Source: Paramagnetospirillum caucaseum
GTDB taxonomy: Bacteria; Pseudomonadota; Alphaproteobacteria; Rhodospirillales; Magnetospirillaceae
Direction: 5' to 3'
Length of the DNA stretch: 64,000 bases
NCBI RefSeq assembly: GCF_000342045.1
Contig: NZ_AONQ01000009.1
Coordinates: 23,936 to 87,935 of the forward strand
Shown here: piece by piece, positions 19,837 to 28,863 of the stretch
Numbering within the stretch: position 1 is the first letter of the stretch
Layout of the letters: each line of letters opens with the position of its first letter
Position numbers and translations under genes: made by a program
The notes under the pieces: generated by a model
The model's input: the letters and a program-made list of their open reading frames with translations, nothing else
Databases searched by the model: none
What the model was told of the DNA's origin: nothing

Positions 19837-21195
19837 TCACCCCACCTTGGGCAGTTCCGCCAGGGCCGCCTTGAGGTCGGCCTCGGCGTAGGTGTTGTCC
19901 TTCAGCTTGCCGGCAAAGAAGTCGGTATAGGCCTGCATGTCGAAATGGCCGTGGCCCGACAGGTTGAACAGGATGGTCTCGGCCTTGCCTTCCGCCTTGC
20001 AGCGCAGCGCCTCGTCGATGGCGCCCTTGACGGCGTGGGACGATTCCGGGGCCGGCACGATGCCCTCGGCGCGGGCGAACTGCACGGCCGCCGCGAAGCA
20101 CTCGGTCTGGTGATAGGAGCGGGCCTCCATCAGGCCCAGTTCCTTGACGTGGCTGACCATGGGGGCCATGCCGTGATAGCGCAGGCCGCCGGCATGGGAG
20201 CCCGGCGGCATGAAGGTGGCGCCGAGCGTGTGCATCTTGACCAGCGGGGTCAGCTTGCCGGTATCGCCGAAATCATAGGCGTAGAGGCCCTTGGTGAGCG
20301 TCGGGCACGAGGCCGGCTCGACGCCGATGACGCGGGTCTTGCCGCCCTTGAGGTTCTCGCGGATGTAGGGAAAGGCCAGGCCGGCGAAGTTGGAGCCGCC
20401 GCCGGTGCAGGCGATGACGACGTCGGGATGATCGTCGGCCATCTCCATCTGCATCATGGCTTCCTCGCCGATGATGGTCTGGTGCAGGCAGACGTGGTTG
20501 AGCACGCTGCCGAGCGCATATTTGGTGTCGTCGCGCGAGGCCGCCACTTCCACCGCCTCGGAGATGGCGATGCCGAGAGAGCCGTTGGAATTGGGGTCCT
20601 TCTCCAGGATCGAGCGGCCGGCATGGGTCAGGTTGGACGGGCTGGCGATGCACTTGGCGCCATAGGTCTCCATCAGCGCCCGGCGATAGGGCTTCTGGTC
20701 ATAGGAGACCTTGACCATGAACACCTCGACCTCCAGGCCGAACAGCGAGCCGGCGAAGGCCATGGACGACCCCCACTGCCCGGCGCCGGTCTCGGTGGCG
20801 ATGCGCTTGACGCCTTCCTGCTTGTTGTAGAAGGCCTGGGGGACCGAGGTGTTGGGCTTGTGGCTGCCGGCCGGGCTGACGCCCTCGTACTTGAAGTAGA
20901 TCTTGGCCGGCGTTCCCAGCGCCTTTTCCAGGCGGCGCGCCCGGACCAGCGGGCTGGGACGCCACAGGCGATAGACCTCGCGCACCGGCTCGGGGATGTC
21001 CACCCAGCGCTCGGCGGTCACCTCCTGGGCGATCACCGCCATGGGAAAGATGGGGGCCAGGTCGGCGGGGCCGATGGGCTGGCCGGTGCCGGGATGCAGG
21101 GGCGGCGGGGCCGGCACCGGCAGATCGGCGTTGAGGTTGTACCAGGCTTTGGGCAGGCGATCCTCGGACAGCAGGTACTTGGTGCTCTCAGTCAT
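19837..21195 (-). CDS. trpB2: TrpB2-type tryptophan synthase beta chain
   Basis: The 452-residue PLP enzyme has the TrpB2 N-terminal extension ('YNLNADLPVPAPPPLHP'). The PLP lysine is in 'GSHKPNTSVPQAFY', and 'TETGAGQWGSSMAFA', the phosphate-binding loop 'CTGGGSNFAG' and the C-terminal 'LFNLSGHGHFD' are all present. It should condense serine with indole to give tryptophan. TrpB2 enzymes often act without TrpA, as indole salvage enzymes, and no trpA is nearby. AGGGAG precedes the ATG. Confidence 0.92.
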   Translation of the reverse strand: MTESTKYLLSEDRLPKAWYNLNADLPVPAPPPLHPGTGQPIGPADLAPIFPMAVIAQEVTAERWVDIPEPVREVYRLWRPSPLVRARRLEKALGTPAKIYFKYEGVSPAGSHKPNTSVPQAFYNKQEGVKRIATETGAGQWGSSMAFAGSLFGLEVEVFMVKVSYDQKPYRRALMETYGAKCIASPSNLTHAGRSILEKDPNSNGSLGIAISEAVEVAASRDDTKYALGSVLNHVCLHQTIIGEEAMMQMEMADDHPDVVIACTGGGSNFAGLAFPYIRENLKGGKTRVIGVEPASCPTLTKGLYAYDFGDTGKLTPLVKMHTLGATFMPPGSHAGGLRYHGMAPMVSHVKELGLMEARSYHQTECFAAAVQFARAEGIVPAPESSHAVKGAIDEALRCKAEGKAETILFNLSGHGHFDMQAYTDFFAGKLKDNTYAEADLKAALAELPKVG

Positions 21196-21368
21196 GGCAG
21201 CGCTCCCTCTCCCCTTTCGGGATGTAGTATTGTGGGTACGGTTTTACGCCCGGACGGCGCCGTTGCAAAGAGTGTGTGGAGAAGTGAATTTTCCGCTTGC
21301 GCCGGTCCGGTGTTCGACCTATAAAGCGGCCCTCCGGCGGGGGCTGCGGCTGAAACCGGAAACACTGA

Positions 21369-21444
21369 GGGCGTATAGCTCAGTTGGTAGAGCAGCTGAC
21401 TCTTAATCAGCTGGCCGTAGGTTCGAGTCCTACTGCGCCCACCA
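21369..21444 (+). tRNA. tRNA-Lys (anticodon CUU)
   Basis: The 76-base gene folds as a cloverleaf: acceptor GGGCGTA pairs with TGCGCCC (one G-U), the D arm is AGCTCAGTTGGTAGAGC, and the anticodon stem GCTGA/TCAGC encloses loop CTCTTAA. The T arm holds GGTTCGAGTCC. The 3' CCA is encoded. The anticodon CTT reads the lysine codon AAG. Confidence 0.97.
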
Positions 21445-21449
21445 AATTC

Positions 21450-21485
21450 AACCCCCGGAAAGCCTGGCTTTCCGGGGGTTTTGGT
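21450..21485 (+). terminator. Intrinsic terminator after tRNA-Lys
   Basis: A perfect 14-bp stem (AACCCCCGGAAAGC with GCTTTCCGGGGGTT, 3-base loop) ends in TTTT six bases after the tRNA CCA. It is the clearest rho-independent terminator in the first 40 kb. Confidence 0.92.
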
Positions 21486-21536
21486 TTGTGGAACAGACGC
21501 GAACGAGTCTGACGGTTTTGTCTGACTGTCAGACTC

Positions 21537-21638
21537 TCAGTTCCGATCCTGTTCGCGTTCCAGCCGCTTGGCGGCGGCTGCCGACGCCAGTTCGGAGGTG
21601 CGCACCAGGTAGCGGTCGAGGATCTGCTCGACGCTCAT
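21537..21638 (-). CDS. Possible 33-residue peptide downstream of norF
   Basis: A short frame encodes MSVEQILDRYLVRTSELASA followed by 'AAAKRLEREQDRN', a charged helical peptide. It lies 18 bp after the norF stop on the same strand, at the end of the nor operon. No Shine-Dalgarno sequence is visible (TTTTTCCCC precedes the ATG), so translation is uncertain. Its 3' end overlaps a 9-bp dyad (21505-21513 with 21528-21536) that could form a transcript-end hairpin. Confidence 0.35.
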   Translation of the reverse strand: MSVEQILDRYLVRTSELASAAAAKRLEREQDRN

Positions 21639-21656
21639 GGGGAAAAAGGCTGCCGA

Positions 21657-21953
21657 CTATCGGCTCAAGGCGGCCAGATAGAGGGCGAGGCAGGTACCCA
21701 GCACCGTTAGCAACAGGCCGTTGAACAGCCCTTGCCAGCCGCTACCCGCTCGCCGCAGGTCGAGGAAGTGGTCCAGAACCTGCCGCGCCTTGATGAAGGA
21801 GGCGACCAGGGCCACCACCACCGAAAGCAGGCTTGTCCGCTGACCGGGCGGGCTCAGCATGGCTGCCACTACCGATACGATGGTCAGCCCGGCCAGGATC
21901 ATCCAGGCGTGGTCGAGGCGGCGCGCCCAGACGCTGTGGGTTTCCTTGCTCAT
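21657..21953 (-). CDS. norF: NorF-like small membrane protein
   Basis: The 98-residue protein overlaps the norE stop (ATGA). It has three hydrophobic segments ('AWMILAGLTIVSVVAAML', 'LLSVVVALVASFIKARQVLDHFLDLR', 'LFNGLLLTVLGTCLALYLAAL'), the pattern of cytochrome oxidase subunit IV-like NorF. The 'KARQVLDHFLDLRR' loop is typical. NorF supports full nitric oxide reductase activity in denitrifiers; its exact role is not settled. Confidence 0.82.
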   Translation of the reverse strand: MSKETHSVWARRLDHAWMILAGLTIVSVVAAMLSPPGQRTSLLSVVVALVASFIKARQVLDHFLDLRRAGSGWQGLFNGLLLTVLGTCLALYLAALSR

Positions 21954-22513
21954 CGCAGCAGATACACCAAGGGAAAGAGAATCAGCCAGACCAGATCGAC
22001 CATGTGCCAGAAGGCGGCACCGGTCTCCAGATTTTCGGTGGTGTTCTTCCAGCCGACGATGGCCAGGATGATGATGCCCATCACCACATGGGCGGCATGA
22101 AAGCCGGTGGTGAGGTAGAACAGGGTCCAGAAGGTGTCGGTCTCGATCCCCAGTCCCTGGGCCGCCTTGTCGGCATATTCGAACCCCTTGACCACCAGGA
22201 AGGCGAGCCCCAGCGCCCCAGCCCCGGCAAGGCGTCGGCGCGAGCCGCCGATGTCTCCGGTCGACCGGAGCCGGACCGCATGGGCGGCCAGCCAGCCGCT
22301 GGTGACCAGGATCAGGGTGTTGAGACCGCCCAGCGGAATGGACAGGGCCGATTGCCCGGCCAGGACCATCTGGGGGTGGAGCAGGCGTACCGCCGCGAAA
22401 CCGACCAACAGCGCGCCGAACACCAGCAATTCGCTGAGGATCAGCACCCACATCAGGGGATTGCCGGGTAGCTCGGACAGGGCGCCCCAGCCGCCTTCGC
22501 CATTCTCGCTCAT
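21950..22513 (-). CDS. norE: NorE, cytochrome oxidase subunit III-like protein
   Basis: The 187-residue protein has five hydrophobic helices. The subunit-III features 'PGNPLMWVLILSELLVFGALL', 'TTGFHAAHVVMGI' and 'FWHMVDLVWLILFPLVYLL' match NorE (heme-copper oxidase subunit III superfamily). It overlaps norD and norF by 4 bp on each side. NorE is an accessory factor of cNOR. Confidence 0.88.
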   Translation of the reverse strand: MSENGEGGWGALSELPGNPLMWVLILSELLVFGALLVGFAAVRLLHPQMVLAGQSALSIPLGGLNTLILVTSGWLAAHAVRLRSTGDIGGSRRRLAGAGALGLAFLVVKGFEYADKAAQGLGIETDTFWTLFYLTTGFHAAHVVMGIIILAIVGWKNTTENLETGAAFWHMVDLVWLILFPLVYLLR

Positions 22514-24399
22514 GCCACCAACTGCCGATAGATCTTGGGAAGCGCCGCTGACAGATGGGCCAGATGGCCGATGATGGCGTAATGGCCGCGCCCGAACAGG
22601 TGGGGGAAATAGCCCTGGGCCTTGCGGTCGATGGTGACGCCGAATACCGCCAGTCCCTTGGCGCGGGCCTCCAGCACCGCCTTCCTGGTGTCCTCGACGC
22701 CGTAGCGGCCTTCGTAATGATCGACGTCGTTGGGCTTGCCGTCGGTCAACAGCAGCAGCAGGCGGTGACGCTCGGGCCGCTCCTCCAGCCGGGCAACCGA
22801 ATAGCGGATAGCGGCACCGATGCGGGTGTAATAGCCGGGACGCACGGCGCCGATGCGACGCATGGCCTTGTCCCCGAACGGCTCGTGGAAGTCCTTGACC
22901 ACATCGACCTTGACCCAGTCGCGCTTGCGGGACGTGAAGGTGGCGACGGCGAAGGGATCGCCGCAGGCGGCCAGTCCATGGGCGAACACGGCCAGGGCCT
23001 CCTTCTCCACGTCGAGAACCCGGCGGTTGTCGATCCAGGCGTCGGTGGACAGCGAGGCATCCACCAGCACCATCACTGCCAGATCACGCTCCTGGGCGCG
23101 GTGCTGCAGCCAGACCCGATCCGAGCCGTTGCCGCTGGCCGCCAGATCGGCCCGCGCCCGGACCAGGGCGTCGGTATCCAGTTCCTGCCCGTCAGCCTGG
23201 GCGCGCAGCAGCATGGGCCGCGTGCGCAGCGCCTCGAATTGCCGCTTCACCGCCCGGATATGGCGGCGCACGGCATCGTCGGGTTCCCAGCCCTCGCCCT
23301 CCTCGGCGGCCGGGCCGACCAGCACCGAGCAATGATCGTGGTGATAGGCGTTGGTTCGCCAATCCCATTCGGGCAGCAGGAACGAGCCGGTCAGACGACT
23401 GGTGTCGGTGGCCGAGGGCGGCAGGTCCAAGTCGAATTTCAGCTTGGTGGCCGCCTTGCGCGAATGCCTGGACAGGGTGATGGCATCCAGATCCTCGGCG
23501 GCCTTTCGGGCCTCTTCCTCGTCGGTATCGTCGGCGGTGCGGTTGACGTTGACCATGTCGGCCATGGCCAGGATCTTCTCGAAGCGATTGAGAATCAGCG
23601 AGTCCTTGCGGTCGGCATTGTCCTCGTCGCGGCGTTCGGCCTTGCGGCGGACCTGATCCTCTCCTTCCTCGCCCCCGGTTCCCATCTCGGGCTCGGCATC
23701 GTCGGGCGGCAAGGCGCCGGACAGGCCGGGCCGGCATTCGCCCCACAGCGGCACCGGCAGGAAGGGCCGGTAGTCACGGGGCGCCTGGGCGGGCAGTTCG
23801 GCAAGCGCCGCGTCGGGATCGGCCAGCAGCGCCCGCACCATGGCCTCCACCTCGGCTTCCATACCCGACAGGCGGCGTTGGGGGCGAACCTCCGCCAAGG
23901 CCGCGCAAAGGGCGCCATGGCGGGGCCGCAGACCGGGAAACCGCTCCAACACTGCCCGGGTGGTCCGTGCCGCCTGGGCGATACGGGCCAGATCGGCGGC
24001 CAGGGGGTCATCGGGCGGCAACGAAGGCTCCAACACCGCGAAATAAGCCGCCAACCAGACATAGAGGTCACGGTTCAACTGGGCCGAGGGAAATAGCGCC
24101 ATGGCGGGCGGCAAGGACAGGCTGGTTTCATCGCGGGTCGCGGCGACCAGCCGCTCGGTCTCCATGCCGATGCGCTGGCGAAAGCTGAGGCGATGCCCCG
24201 AATCCCGCGCCGCGGCGCTGGCGATCTGGAGCCCCCGGTCGCCACCCACTCCACGGAAAAACACCGCGAGGCGGGGCCGCATGGATTCCAGGGTGACCTC
24301 GGCTTCGGGGAAGGACGGCCAACTGGCCTTCTCGCCCACCCAGCGATGCCACAGGGTGCCGACCCGTTCCTCCAGTTCCAGGATGGACAGCCAGCTCAT
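22510..24399 (-). CDS. norD: NorD, vWA-domain activator of nitric oxide reductase
   Basis: The 629-residue cytosolic protein ends in a von Willebrand A domain with the MIDAS motif 'VLVDASLSTDAW' and 'LLLTDGKPNDVDHYEGRYG'. A long helical N-terminal region and a central acidic/charged region ('EMGTGGEEGEDQVRRKAERRDEDNADRK') precede it. NorD works with the AAA ATPase NorQ to insert the non-heme iron of NorB. The ATG at MSWLSILELEE overlaps the norQ stop. Confidence 0.92.
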   Translation of the reverse strand: MSWLSILELEERVGTLWHRWVGEKASWPSFPEAEVTLESMRPRLAVFFRGVGGDRGLQIASAAARDSGHRLSFRQRIGMETERLVAATRDETSLSLPPAMALFPSAQLNRDLYVWLAAYFAVLEPSLPPDDPLAADLARIAQAARTTRAVLERFPGLRPRHGALCAALAEVRPQRRLSGMEAEVEAMVRALLADPDAALAELPAQAPRDYRPFLPVPLWGECRPGLSGALPPDDAEPEMGTGGEEGEDQVRRKAERRDEDNADRKDSLILNRFEKILAMADMVNVNRTADDTDEEEARKAAEDLDAITLSRHSRKAATKLKFDLDLPPSATDTSRLTGSFLLPEWDWRTNAYHHDHCSVLVGPAAEEGEGWEPDDAVRRHIRAVKRQFEALRTRPMLLRAQADGQELDTDALVRARADLAASGNGSDRVWLQHRAQERDLAVMVLVDASLSTDAWIDNRRVLDVEKEALAVFAHGLAACGDPFAVATFTSRKRDWVKVDVVKDFHEPFGDKAMRRIGAVRPGYYTRIGAAIRYSVARLEERPERHRLLLLLTDGKPNDVDHYEGRYGVEDTRKAVLEARAKGLAVFGVTIDRKAQGYFPHLFGRGHYAIIGHLAHLSAALPKIYRQLVA

Positions 24400-25178
24400 G
24401 CGAAGATGGCCTTGACCACCTCTTCCAACCCGGCCTTGACCTCGGAATCGTCGGACAGGGGCTCGACCATGGTGACCTGGACGGCGTCGCGTACCGCCAG
24501 CCCGGCCTGTATCAGGGTGGCGCAATAGACCAGCAGGCGGGTGGAGACGCCTTCTTCCAGGTCATGGCCCTTCAAGGCCCGCAGCCGTTGGGCCAGCAGG
24601 ATCAGCGGCTGGACCTTGCCCTCGTCCAGGCCGGATTCCTCGGCGACCACGCGGCGCTCCAGTTCGGGGGCGGGGAAGTCGAATTCGATGGCGACGAAGC
24701 GCTGGCGGGTCGAGGGCTTCAGCTGCTTCAGGACGTTCTGGTAGCCGGGATTATAGGACGCCACCAGCATGAATTCGGACGGCGCCGCCAGCATCTCTCC
24801 GGTCCGTTCCAGCGGCAGGATGCGCCGGTCGTCGGTCAGCGGGTGCAGCACCACGGTGGCGTCCTTGCGGGCTTCGACCACCTCGTCGAGATAGCAGATG
24901 CCACCACCGCGCACCGCGCTGGTCAGCGGCCCGTCGGTCCACACCGTATCGCCGCCCTTGAGCAGATAGCGCCCGGTGAGGTCGGCGGCGGTGAGGTCGT
25001 CGTGGCAGGAGACGGTGAAGAGTGGCCGCCCGAGACGCGCCGCCATGTGGGCGACGAAACGAGTCTTGCCGCAGCCGGTGGGGCCTTTCAGCAGCAGCGG
25101 CAATTGGTGCCGCCAGGCCAGCTCGAACAGGCCGCATTCATTGCCTTGGGGCAGGTAGAAGGGCAACGGGGATAACAT
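24396..25178 (-). CDS. norQ: NorQ, MoxR-type AAA ATPase
   Basis: The 260-residue ATPase has Walker A 'GPTGCGKT' at residues 32-39, Walker B 'ICYLDEVVEA' and the sensor region 'MLVASYNPGYQ'. It is a close fit to NorQ/CbbQ of the MoxR group. The start MLSPLPFYLPQG has GGAGAA at proper spacing; an in-frame upstream start would add 11 residues. With NorD it activates nitric oxide reductase. Confidence 0.93.
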   Translation of the reverse strand: MLSPLPFYLPQGNECGLFELAWRHQLPLLLKGPTGCGKTRFVAHMAARLGRPLFTVSCHDDLTAADLTGRYLLKGGDTVWTDGPLTSAVRGGGICYLDEVVEARKDATVVLHPLTDDRRILPLERTGEMLAAPSEFMLVASYNPGYQNVLKQLKPSTRQRFVAIEFDFPAPELERRVVAEESGLDEGKVQPLILLAQRLRALKGHDLEEGVSTRLLVYCATLIQAGLAVRDAVQVTMVEPLSDDSEVKAGLEEVVKAIFA

Positions 25179-25233
25179 GAATTTCTCCGAAGAAAAATGG
25201 GGCGGCGGCAACGCGCCGCCGCCCCGCTCTCAC

Positions 25234-26574
25234 TTACTCGGCCGGCTGGGCAATCGCCGCCCCGGCCCGCTTGCCGCCGGGAACCGCCAGCGACCAGACG
25301 ATCAGGACGACGCCCACCAGGGTGGCGACGCCCGCCCCCAGACGCATCCAGTAGAACAGGCCCAGTGCGTCCTGCACCTCCATGAAGCCCATGCCCATCA
25401 CCCGTTGGAGATGGGTCTGCACCACGCCGGCGAAGGTCAGTGCGAAGGTCATGAAGGTCACGCCCGACGAGGTGACCCAGAAGCCCCACATGTTGAGCAC
25501 CTGGTTATAGGGCTCGCGCTTCAACAGGTTGGGCATGGCGTAGGTGAACATGGCGATGTTGAGCATCACATAGGCGCCGTAGAAGGCCAGATGCCCGTGG
25601 GCCGCCGTCACCTGGGTGCCGTGGGTCACGTAGTTGATGGGAGCCAGGGTATGGAGGAAGCCCCACACGCCGGCGCCGAAGAAGGCGAAGACCGAGCAGC
25701 CCAGCGACCACAGCAGCGCCGCCTTGTTGGGATGCGTGCGGCCGCCCTTCCACACCATCATGAAGGTGAAGACCACCATGGCGAAGAACGGCGCTACCTC
25801 CAGGGTGGAGAACACGCTGCCGATCCACTGCCAGTAGGCCGGCATGCCGATCCAGTAGTAGTGGTGGCCGGTGCCCAGGATGCCGGAGAACAGCGCCAGG
25901 CCGATGATGACGTACAGCCACTTCTCGACCACCTCACGGTCCACGCCGGTCATCTTGATCATCAGGAAGGCCAGCACGGCGGCCATGACCAGTTCCCACA
26001 CGCCTTCCACCCACAGATGGACGACCCACCACCAGAACACCTTGTCCAGGATCAGGTTGGACGGGTTGTAGAGCGAGAACAGGAAGAACACCGCGATGCC
26101 CCACAGCCCCAGCAGCAGGACGTTGGTGATGGCGGTCTTGCGGCCCTTCAGCACCGTCATGGTGACGTTGTAGAGGAACATCAGCGCCACCACGACGATG
26201 GCCAGCTTGATCCACAGGGGCTGTTCCAGGAACTCGCGGCCCTCGTGAATGCGGAACAGATAGCCCACCACGGCGGCGGCTGCGCCGATCAGGAACAGCC
26301 AGAACTGCAGGATGGCCAGTTTGGGGCTATGCAGTTCGGTCTCGGATTCTTCCGGGATCAGGTAATAGGCGCAGCCGAAGAAACCCATCAGCAGCCACAC
26401 GATCAGCGCGTTGGTGTGGATCATGCGGGCGATATTGAAGGGCAGCAGCTCGGACAGCGTGTTGGGGGCCACCACGATGGTGCCCAGGATCACGCCGAAC
26501 AGCACCTGGGCCACGAACAGACCGAGCGCTCCGGCAAAGTAGTAGAGCGCGACTTTTTGCGATTCGTATTTCAT
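25234..26574 (-). CDS. norB: Nitric oxide reductase subunit B (cNOR)
   Basis: The 446-residue protein has about 12 transmembrane helices. The heme b and heme b3/FeB ligands are in 'NIARMIHTNALIVW', 'WWWVVHLWVEGVWE', 'GTGHHYYWIG' and 'HGHLAFYGAYVMLNIAMF'. The Glu in 'HLWVEG' is the NOR-specific residue. It reduces two NO to N2O, taking electrons through NorC. The gene is 18 bp downstream of norC and begins MKYESQKVALYYF. Confidence 0.96.
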   Translation of the reverse strand: MKYESQKVALYYFAGALGLFVAQVLFGVILGTIVVAPNTLSELLPFNIARMIHTNALIVWLLMGFFGCAYYLIPEESETELHSPKLAILQFWLFLIGAAAAVVGYLFRIHEGREFLEQPLWIKLAIVVVALMFLYNVTMTVLKGRKTAITNVLLLGLWGIAVFFLFSLYNPSNLILDKVFWWWVVHLWVEGVWELVMAAVLAFLMIKMTGVDREVVEKWLYVIIGLALFSGILGTGHHYYWIGMPAYWQWIGSVFSTLEVAPFFAMVVFTFMMVWKGGRTHPNKAALLWSLGCSVFAFFGAGVWGFLHTLAPINYVTHGTQVTAAHGHLAFYGAYVMLNIAMFTYAMPNLLKREPYNQVLNMWGFWVTSSGVTFMTFALTFAGVVQTHLQRVMGMGFMEVQDALGLFYWMRLGAGVATLVGVVLIVWSLAVPGGKRAGAAIAQPAE

Positions 26575-26592
26575 CTCTCTTGCTCCCCCTTT

Positions 26593-27042
26593 TTAACCGG
26601 AAACCTTGGGCGGCCAGTTCTGGGTGTTGACTTCGCTGGTCCACTTGAAGAAGTCGACCAGATCGTCCAGCTCCTTCTCGGTCAGGTCGAACTTGGGCAT
26701 CTGCCGCCGGCCTTCGATGCCGGTGGGCATGCTCTTGATCCAGTTCTTGATGGCGTCACGACCGGCCTGGGCATCCTCGCGCCCACCGAAGCGCACCCAG
26801 ACATTGCCCAGTTCGGGGGCGTAATAGGCGCCCTCGCCCATGATGGTGTGGCAGTCGATGCAGGCGTGCTTTTCCCAGACATGCTTGCCCCCCGCCACGG
26901 AAGCGGTGACGGGATGGGACTCGGACATGGCGTTGACGGTGCTGACGCTGTGCGCCACCAATCCGACAAAGACGATGAAAAAGAAGGCCGTGCCGCCATA
27001 AAAGATATTTCTGGCGGCGGATTTTGTTAGCACTTCCGACAT
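26593..27042 (-). CDS. norC: Nitric oxide reductase subunit C (cytochrome c)
   Basis: This 149-residue membrane-anchored c-type cytochrome starts MSEVLTKSAARNIFYGG, with GGAGGAG ahead of the ATG. One N-terminal helix is followed by heme motif CIDCH at C61/C64/H65. The distal Met ligand is in 'GRRQMPKFDL', and 'LDDLVDFFKWTSEVN' is typical of NorC. It passes electrons from periplasmic donors to NorB. Confidence 0.95.
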   Translation of the reverse strand: MSEVLTKSAARNIFYGGTAFFFIVFVGLVAHSVSTVNAMSESHPVTASVAGGKHVWEKHACIDCHTIMGEGAYYAPELGNVWVRFGGREDAQAGRDAIKNWIKSMPTGIEGRRQMPKFDLTEKELDDLVDFFKWTSEVNTQNWPPKVSG

Positions 27043-27056
27043 TGCGCTCCTCCGGT

Positions 27057-27872
27057 TCAAACGTTTCGGAAATTCCGATAGGCGGCCAGTTGCTTGTGCT
27101 GGGCCGTACTTCCGTCCTGGGTCGCCACCCCGAGTTCCCCCTCGAGCAGGCGGCGCAGGGCCGAAATGTCATTGAGAATGATGGTGTTGCGGTTACGCCG
27201 CTCGACGCCGGCCTCGGCCAGGCGGGTGAGCGAGCGGGCGAAGTGGGCCGCCGTCATGCCCAGCTGGCCGGCGATGGCCTTCTTGGGGATGTCCAGCACG
27301 AAGGACTGGTCGGCGCCGGCCTGATCCGCCTGGTCCAGCAGGAAGGCGGCCAGACGCTGCACCCCGGTCAGGCAGCGCTGGGCCATCAAGGCATTGGCCA
27401 AGGTCTGGGTGTTGGCGGCGACCAGGCCGAGAAAGGCGTTGGCCATGGCGCCGTTGCGCTCCAGCGCGATCAGGACGTCACGCCTCGGCAGTTTCATAAT
27501 CACCGGCGCGGCCATGGCCTCGGCGCTGAACATATGGCGGCGGGAAAACAGATCGGCCACGCCCAGAATGCCGGGAGCGCTGATGCCATCGACGATGACG
27601 CCGTCCGGCCCCAACAGGACCACCGTGCCGCGCAGCACCACGTAAAGGGCGTCGGCGGAAGCCTGAACGTCGAACAGCCGCGTGGTTTCGGTGAACGTCA
27701 GAACCTCGGCCCCGGCCACCAGATCCGCCAGTTGGTTCGGCGAAAGCAGGGTGAAGGGGGGGACTTGCCCCAACCGCTCCAGGGCCTGCCGCTCCGGACG
27801 CCGGCGCGGCCAATGGTCGAAGACAGGAGGTGGGGCGCGCCCTCCTGCGGATAGCGCATCGCTCAATCTCAT
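27057..27872 (-). CDS. Crp/Fnr-family regulator of the nor operon
   Basis: The 271-residue protein has an N-terminal cyclic-nucleotide-binding-like beta roll ('RLFDVQASADALYVVLRGTV'), a dimer helix, and a C-terminal winged helix ('IPKKAIAGQLGMTAAHFARSLTRLAEAG'). No cluster of four cysteines is present, so it is not an oxygen-sensing FNR but fits the NNR/DNR or related nitrosative-sensing group. It sits 15 bp upstream of norC on the same strand and likely regulates and shares a transcript with it. The start MRLSDALSAGG has AGGAG upstream. Confidence 0.82.
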   Translation of the reverse strand: MRLSDALSAGGRAPPPVFDHWPRRRPERQALERLGQVPPFTLLSPNQLADLVAGAEVLTFTETTRLFDVQASADALYVVLRGTVVLLGPDGVIVDGISAPGILGVADLFSRRHMFSAEAMAAPVIMKLPRRDVLIALERNGAMANAFLGLVAANTQTLANALMAQRCLTGVQRLAAFLLDQADQAGADQSFVLDIPKKAIAGQLGMTAAHFARSLTRLAEAGVERRNRNTIILNDISALRRLLEGELGVATQDGSTAQHKQLAAYRNFRNV

Positions 27873-27987
27873 GATCCTTTGCTCCTTCTGGGGAGCCCTC
27901 GCCACAGCCGAATCCGCTCACACCGCCAGGTGGAGGTCGGACATCGGCAGGCAGGGGAACCCGGTCACATTCGCAAGCGAAACAAGC

Positions 27988-28392
27988 TCAGGCGAAGGGC
28001 GGCGGAGCACGGGACGGGCCGTCGCCGGGTTGGCGACGGGAGGGGGGAAGGGTCTGGGATTGGAATGCCGCCCCGATGGGCACGGCCAGGGCCAATCTTG
28101 AAATGAACTCGCCTTGCGGAGCGGTGAAAAACTGGAAGGCGGCAGGAACGCAATGCTGGCAATGGGCGGCCTTCACCTGGCCGCCATCGGCCTTGTCCTT
28201 GGAGCAGACGGAAGCGGCAAGGTCGGCCAGAACCCGGTCGGCGGCATTGTCCAGGGTGGCGGCCGAAACGATTCCGCCGTCACCGCCTCCCATGCCGACG
28301 GCGCTGGTCATCCACTGCACCGCCAATCCGGCAACCAGCAGACCGACCAACAGACGCGACAGCACGGCGTATTTCAGGACGGAGCGTTTCAT
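27988..28392 (-). CDS. DUF2946-like small membrane-anchored protein
   Basis: The 134-residue protein has an N-terminal hydrophobic segment ('LSRLLVGLLVAGLAVQWMT'). A Cys/His-containing middle follows ('ASVCSKDKADGGQVKAAHCQHCVPAAF') and then a Pro-rich tail. The CxxHC-like block is typical of DUF2946 proteins, often linked to copper or heme handling. It has a paralogue at 39339-39734 with the same layout, so the long minus-strand metal/nor block starts with one and nearly ends with another. An FNR-like box lies just upstream. Confidence 0.68.
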   Translation of the reverse strand: MKRSVLKYAVLSRLLVGLLVAGLAVQWMTSAVGMGGGDGGIVSAATLDNAADRVLADLAASVCSKDKADGGQVKAAHCQHCVPAAFQFFTAPQGEFISRLALAVPIGAAFQSQTLPPSRRQPGDGPSRAPPPFA

Positions 28393-28863
28393 GGCCCACA
28401 GGATAGTGAACGACAGAAAAAGAATATTTGATTTCGGTCAATCACAAAGATTAAGTAAATTGACTCACCTATGATTTCGTTGACTTTGGTAAAGAATGCC
28501 TGCCACACACAGGCCGTGTTACACAAATTAAACCTAACAACTTATTAATTGAGAATCGTATAAATCAATTATGGCGCAACTATCATTGTATTTACTTAAT
28601 AAAAAACACGAATCTTGAATATACATGGTTTTTATTTTAACCACCGCCAAGCATCCGACACAAATGCGTTCCGTCGGTCGAAAAGTCCGCCGGACCGTCG
28701 CTGTCTGGGCGGAGACCTTACCCTGCCGGCCACAATCGGCCAGCAGGACTTGGCCGCGCCGGCAAGGAGGCGTGATCCGGGAAATGCGCCTTGCCGTTCT
28801 CCTGGCGGCGTCATTGCTGCGTCATGATAGGCGAAGAGTGGTGGAGGCGGTCCAAGGGGGAGG
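28393..28863. other. AT-rich intergenic region between nor and copper blocks
   Basis: No convincing gene is seen in these 471 bases. The part from about 28430 to 28640 is strikingly AT-rich compared with the rest of the window, with runs such as TTAATTGAG and TTACTTAATAAAAAAC. The remainder returns to GC-rich sequence. The AT-rich part lies upstream of the DUF2946-like/nor transcript and probably holds its promoter(s). Confidence 0.7.
28428..28441 (-). promoter_or_regulatory. FNR/NNR-type box upstream of the nor-side genes
   Basis: The sequence TTGATTTCGGTCAA matches the FNR-family palindrome TTGAT-N4-ATCAA with one mismatch in the second half. Its centre is about 42 bp before the ATG of the DUF2946-like gene. 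An FNR-class regulator normally binds at about -41.5, so the transcript would start almost at the ATG; binding for another start is possible. Confidence 0.5.

Noticed and set aside
22510..24399. NorD vWA protein as a third copy of the vWA/kinase module
   Set aside because: Its long N-terminal region, coupling to norQ and position in the nor operon identify it as NorD.
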